64,000 nt of DNA, taken from assembly GCA_977006965.1 (NCBI GenBank), contig OZ345365.1, forward strand, positions 1,798,001 to 1,862,000, written 5' to 3'. Position 1 is the stretch's first letter. Every line of letters starts with the position of its first letter. The stretch comes from Phymatolithon calcareum (Eukaryota; Rhodophyta; Florideophyceae; Hapalidiales). The notes under the pieces are model-generated. The model worked only from the letters and a program-made list of their open reading frames with translations. It made no database searches and was not told where the DNA came from. Shown here piece by piece: positions 63,862-64,000 of this stretch. Position numbers and translations under genes: made by a program.

Positions 63862-64000
63862 GGGGAATGTTAAGAGGGGGACAAAACCGAACAAGGTGTC
63901 ATACCACTTTTGCAAGTCTATCATATGTCGAGCCCTTATGAAGAATCGCATAATAGAAATACTAGCGAAAAAAACTTGCATTCCTCATGCGAACATTAGG
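63862..64000. other. flank of the copia element
   Basis: GGGGAATGTTAAGAGGGGGAC at its start looks like the purine tract and LTR start of a different copia element, as does its reverse complement near 31061. The rest is uncharacterised. Confidence 0.35.

Overview
This is eukaryotic nuclear DNA that is very rich in transposable elements and poor in host genes. The two long host genes have no visible introns. Spliced genes occur only inside DNA transposons, with single short GT-AG introns of 61-86 nt. Ty3/gypsy with a chromodomain, Ty1/copia, APE-type LINE, piggyBac-like, PIF/Harbinger and hAT elements all occur together. The mix suits a compact-gene alga; a florideophyte red alga such as Chondrus is my guess, from general knowledge and not from any search.

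Layout. 1-246 is the 3' end of a Sel1-repeat gene. 2151-4430 is a truncated piggyBac-like element carrying a hAT element (8-bp target duplication ACTGTGGC). 4464-13201 is a second, tandem Sel1-repeat gene. It is cut by a 6.2-kb gypsy element (6507-12668) with two 649-bp LTRs that read as identical and an ATACT duplication. 14880-16275 holds LINE debris. 16304-23147 is a tandem array of a 91-bp MITE and three piggyBac-like elements, each sharing one CTAG with its neighbour. 23148-36075 is a patchwork of an LTR-like start, a second hAT copy, copia and LINE pieces and short retroposons. It contains one large membrane-protein gene (28838-30577, minus). 36310-43140 is a four-level nest: copia, then a LINE with an approximately 13-bp duplication, then a piggyBac-like element with a CTAG duplication, then a LINE 3' fragment with a 14-bp duplication. 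43131-44660 (minus) is a GC-rich WD40-repeat gene. 45973-56911 is a triple Russian doll of three related Harbinger elements (E1, E2, E3). 61797-63861 is a deleted copia element.

Most notable. (i) Each nested Harbinger element pairs a DDE transposase with a divergently transcribed protein of a kind I do not recognise as the usual Myb/SANT partner. The region between the two genes holds a cluster of short repeats, palindromic in E2 and E3, whose sequence differs between elements. These elements give 3-bp CNG duplications, not the TWA usual for the superfamily. (ii) The piggyBac-like family uses CTAG, not TTAA. The empty site can be read because removing the element plus one CTAG rejoins the interrupted LINE ORF1 in frame. 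(iii) The copia primer site is complementary to the anticodon arm of initiator tRNA-Met, the half-tRNA priming mode known from Drosophila copia.

Almost every transposon gene is broken by stops or frameshifts. The apparently intact coding sequences are the membrane protein, the WD40 protein, the Harbinger partner genes of E2 and E3, and the integrase part of the gypsy element. All family calls rest on motifs read by eye; no database search was possible.
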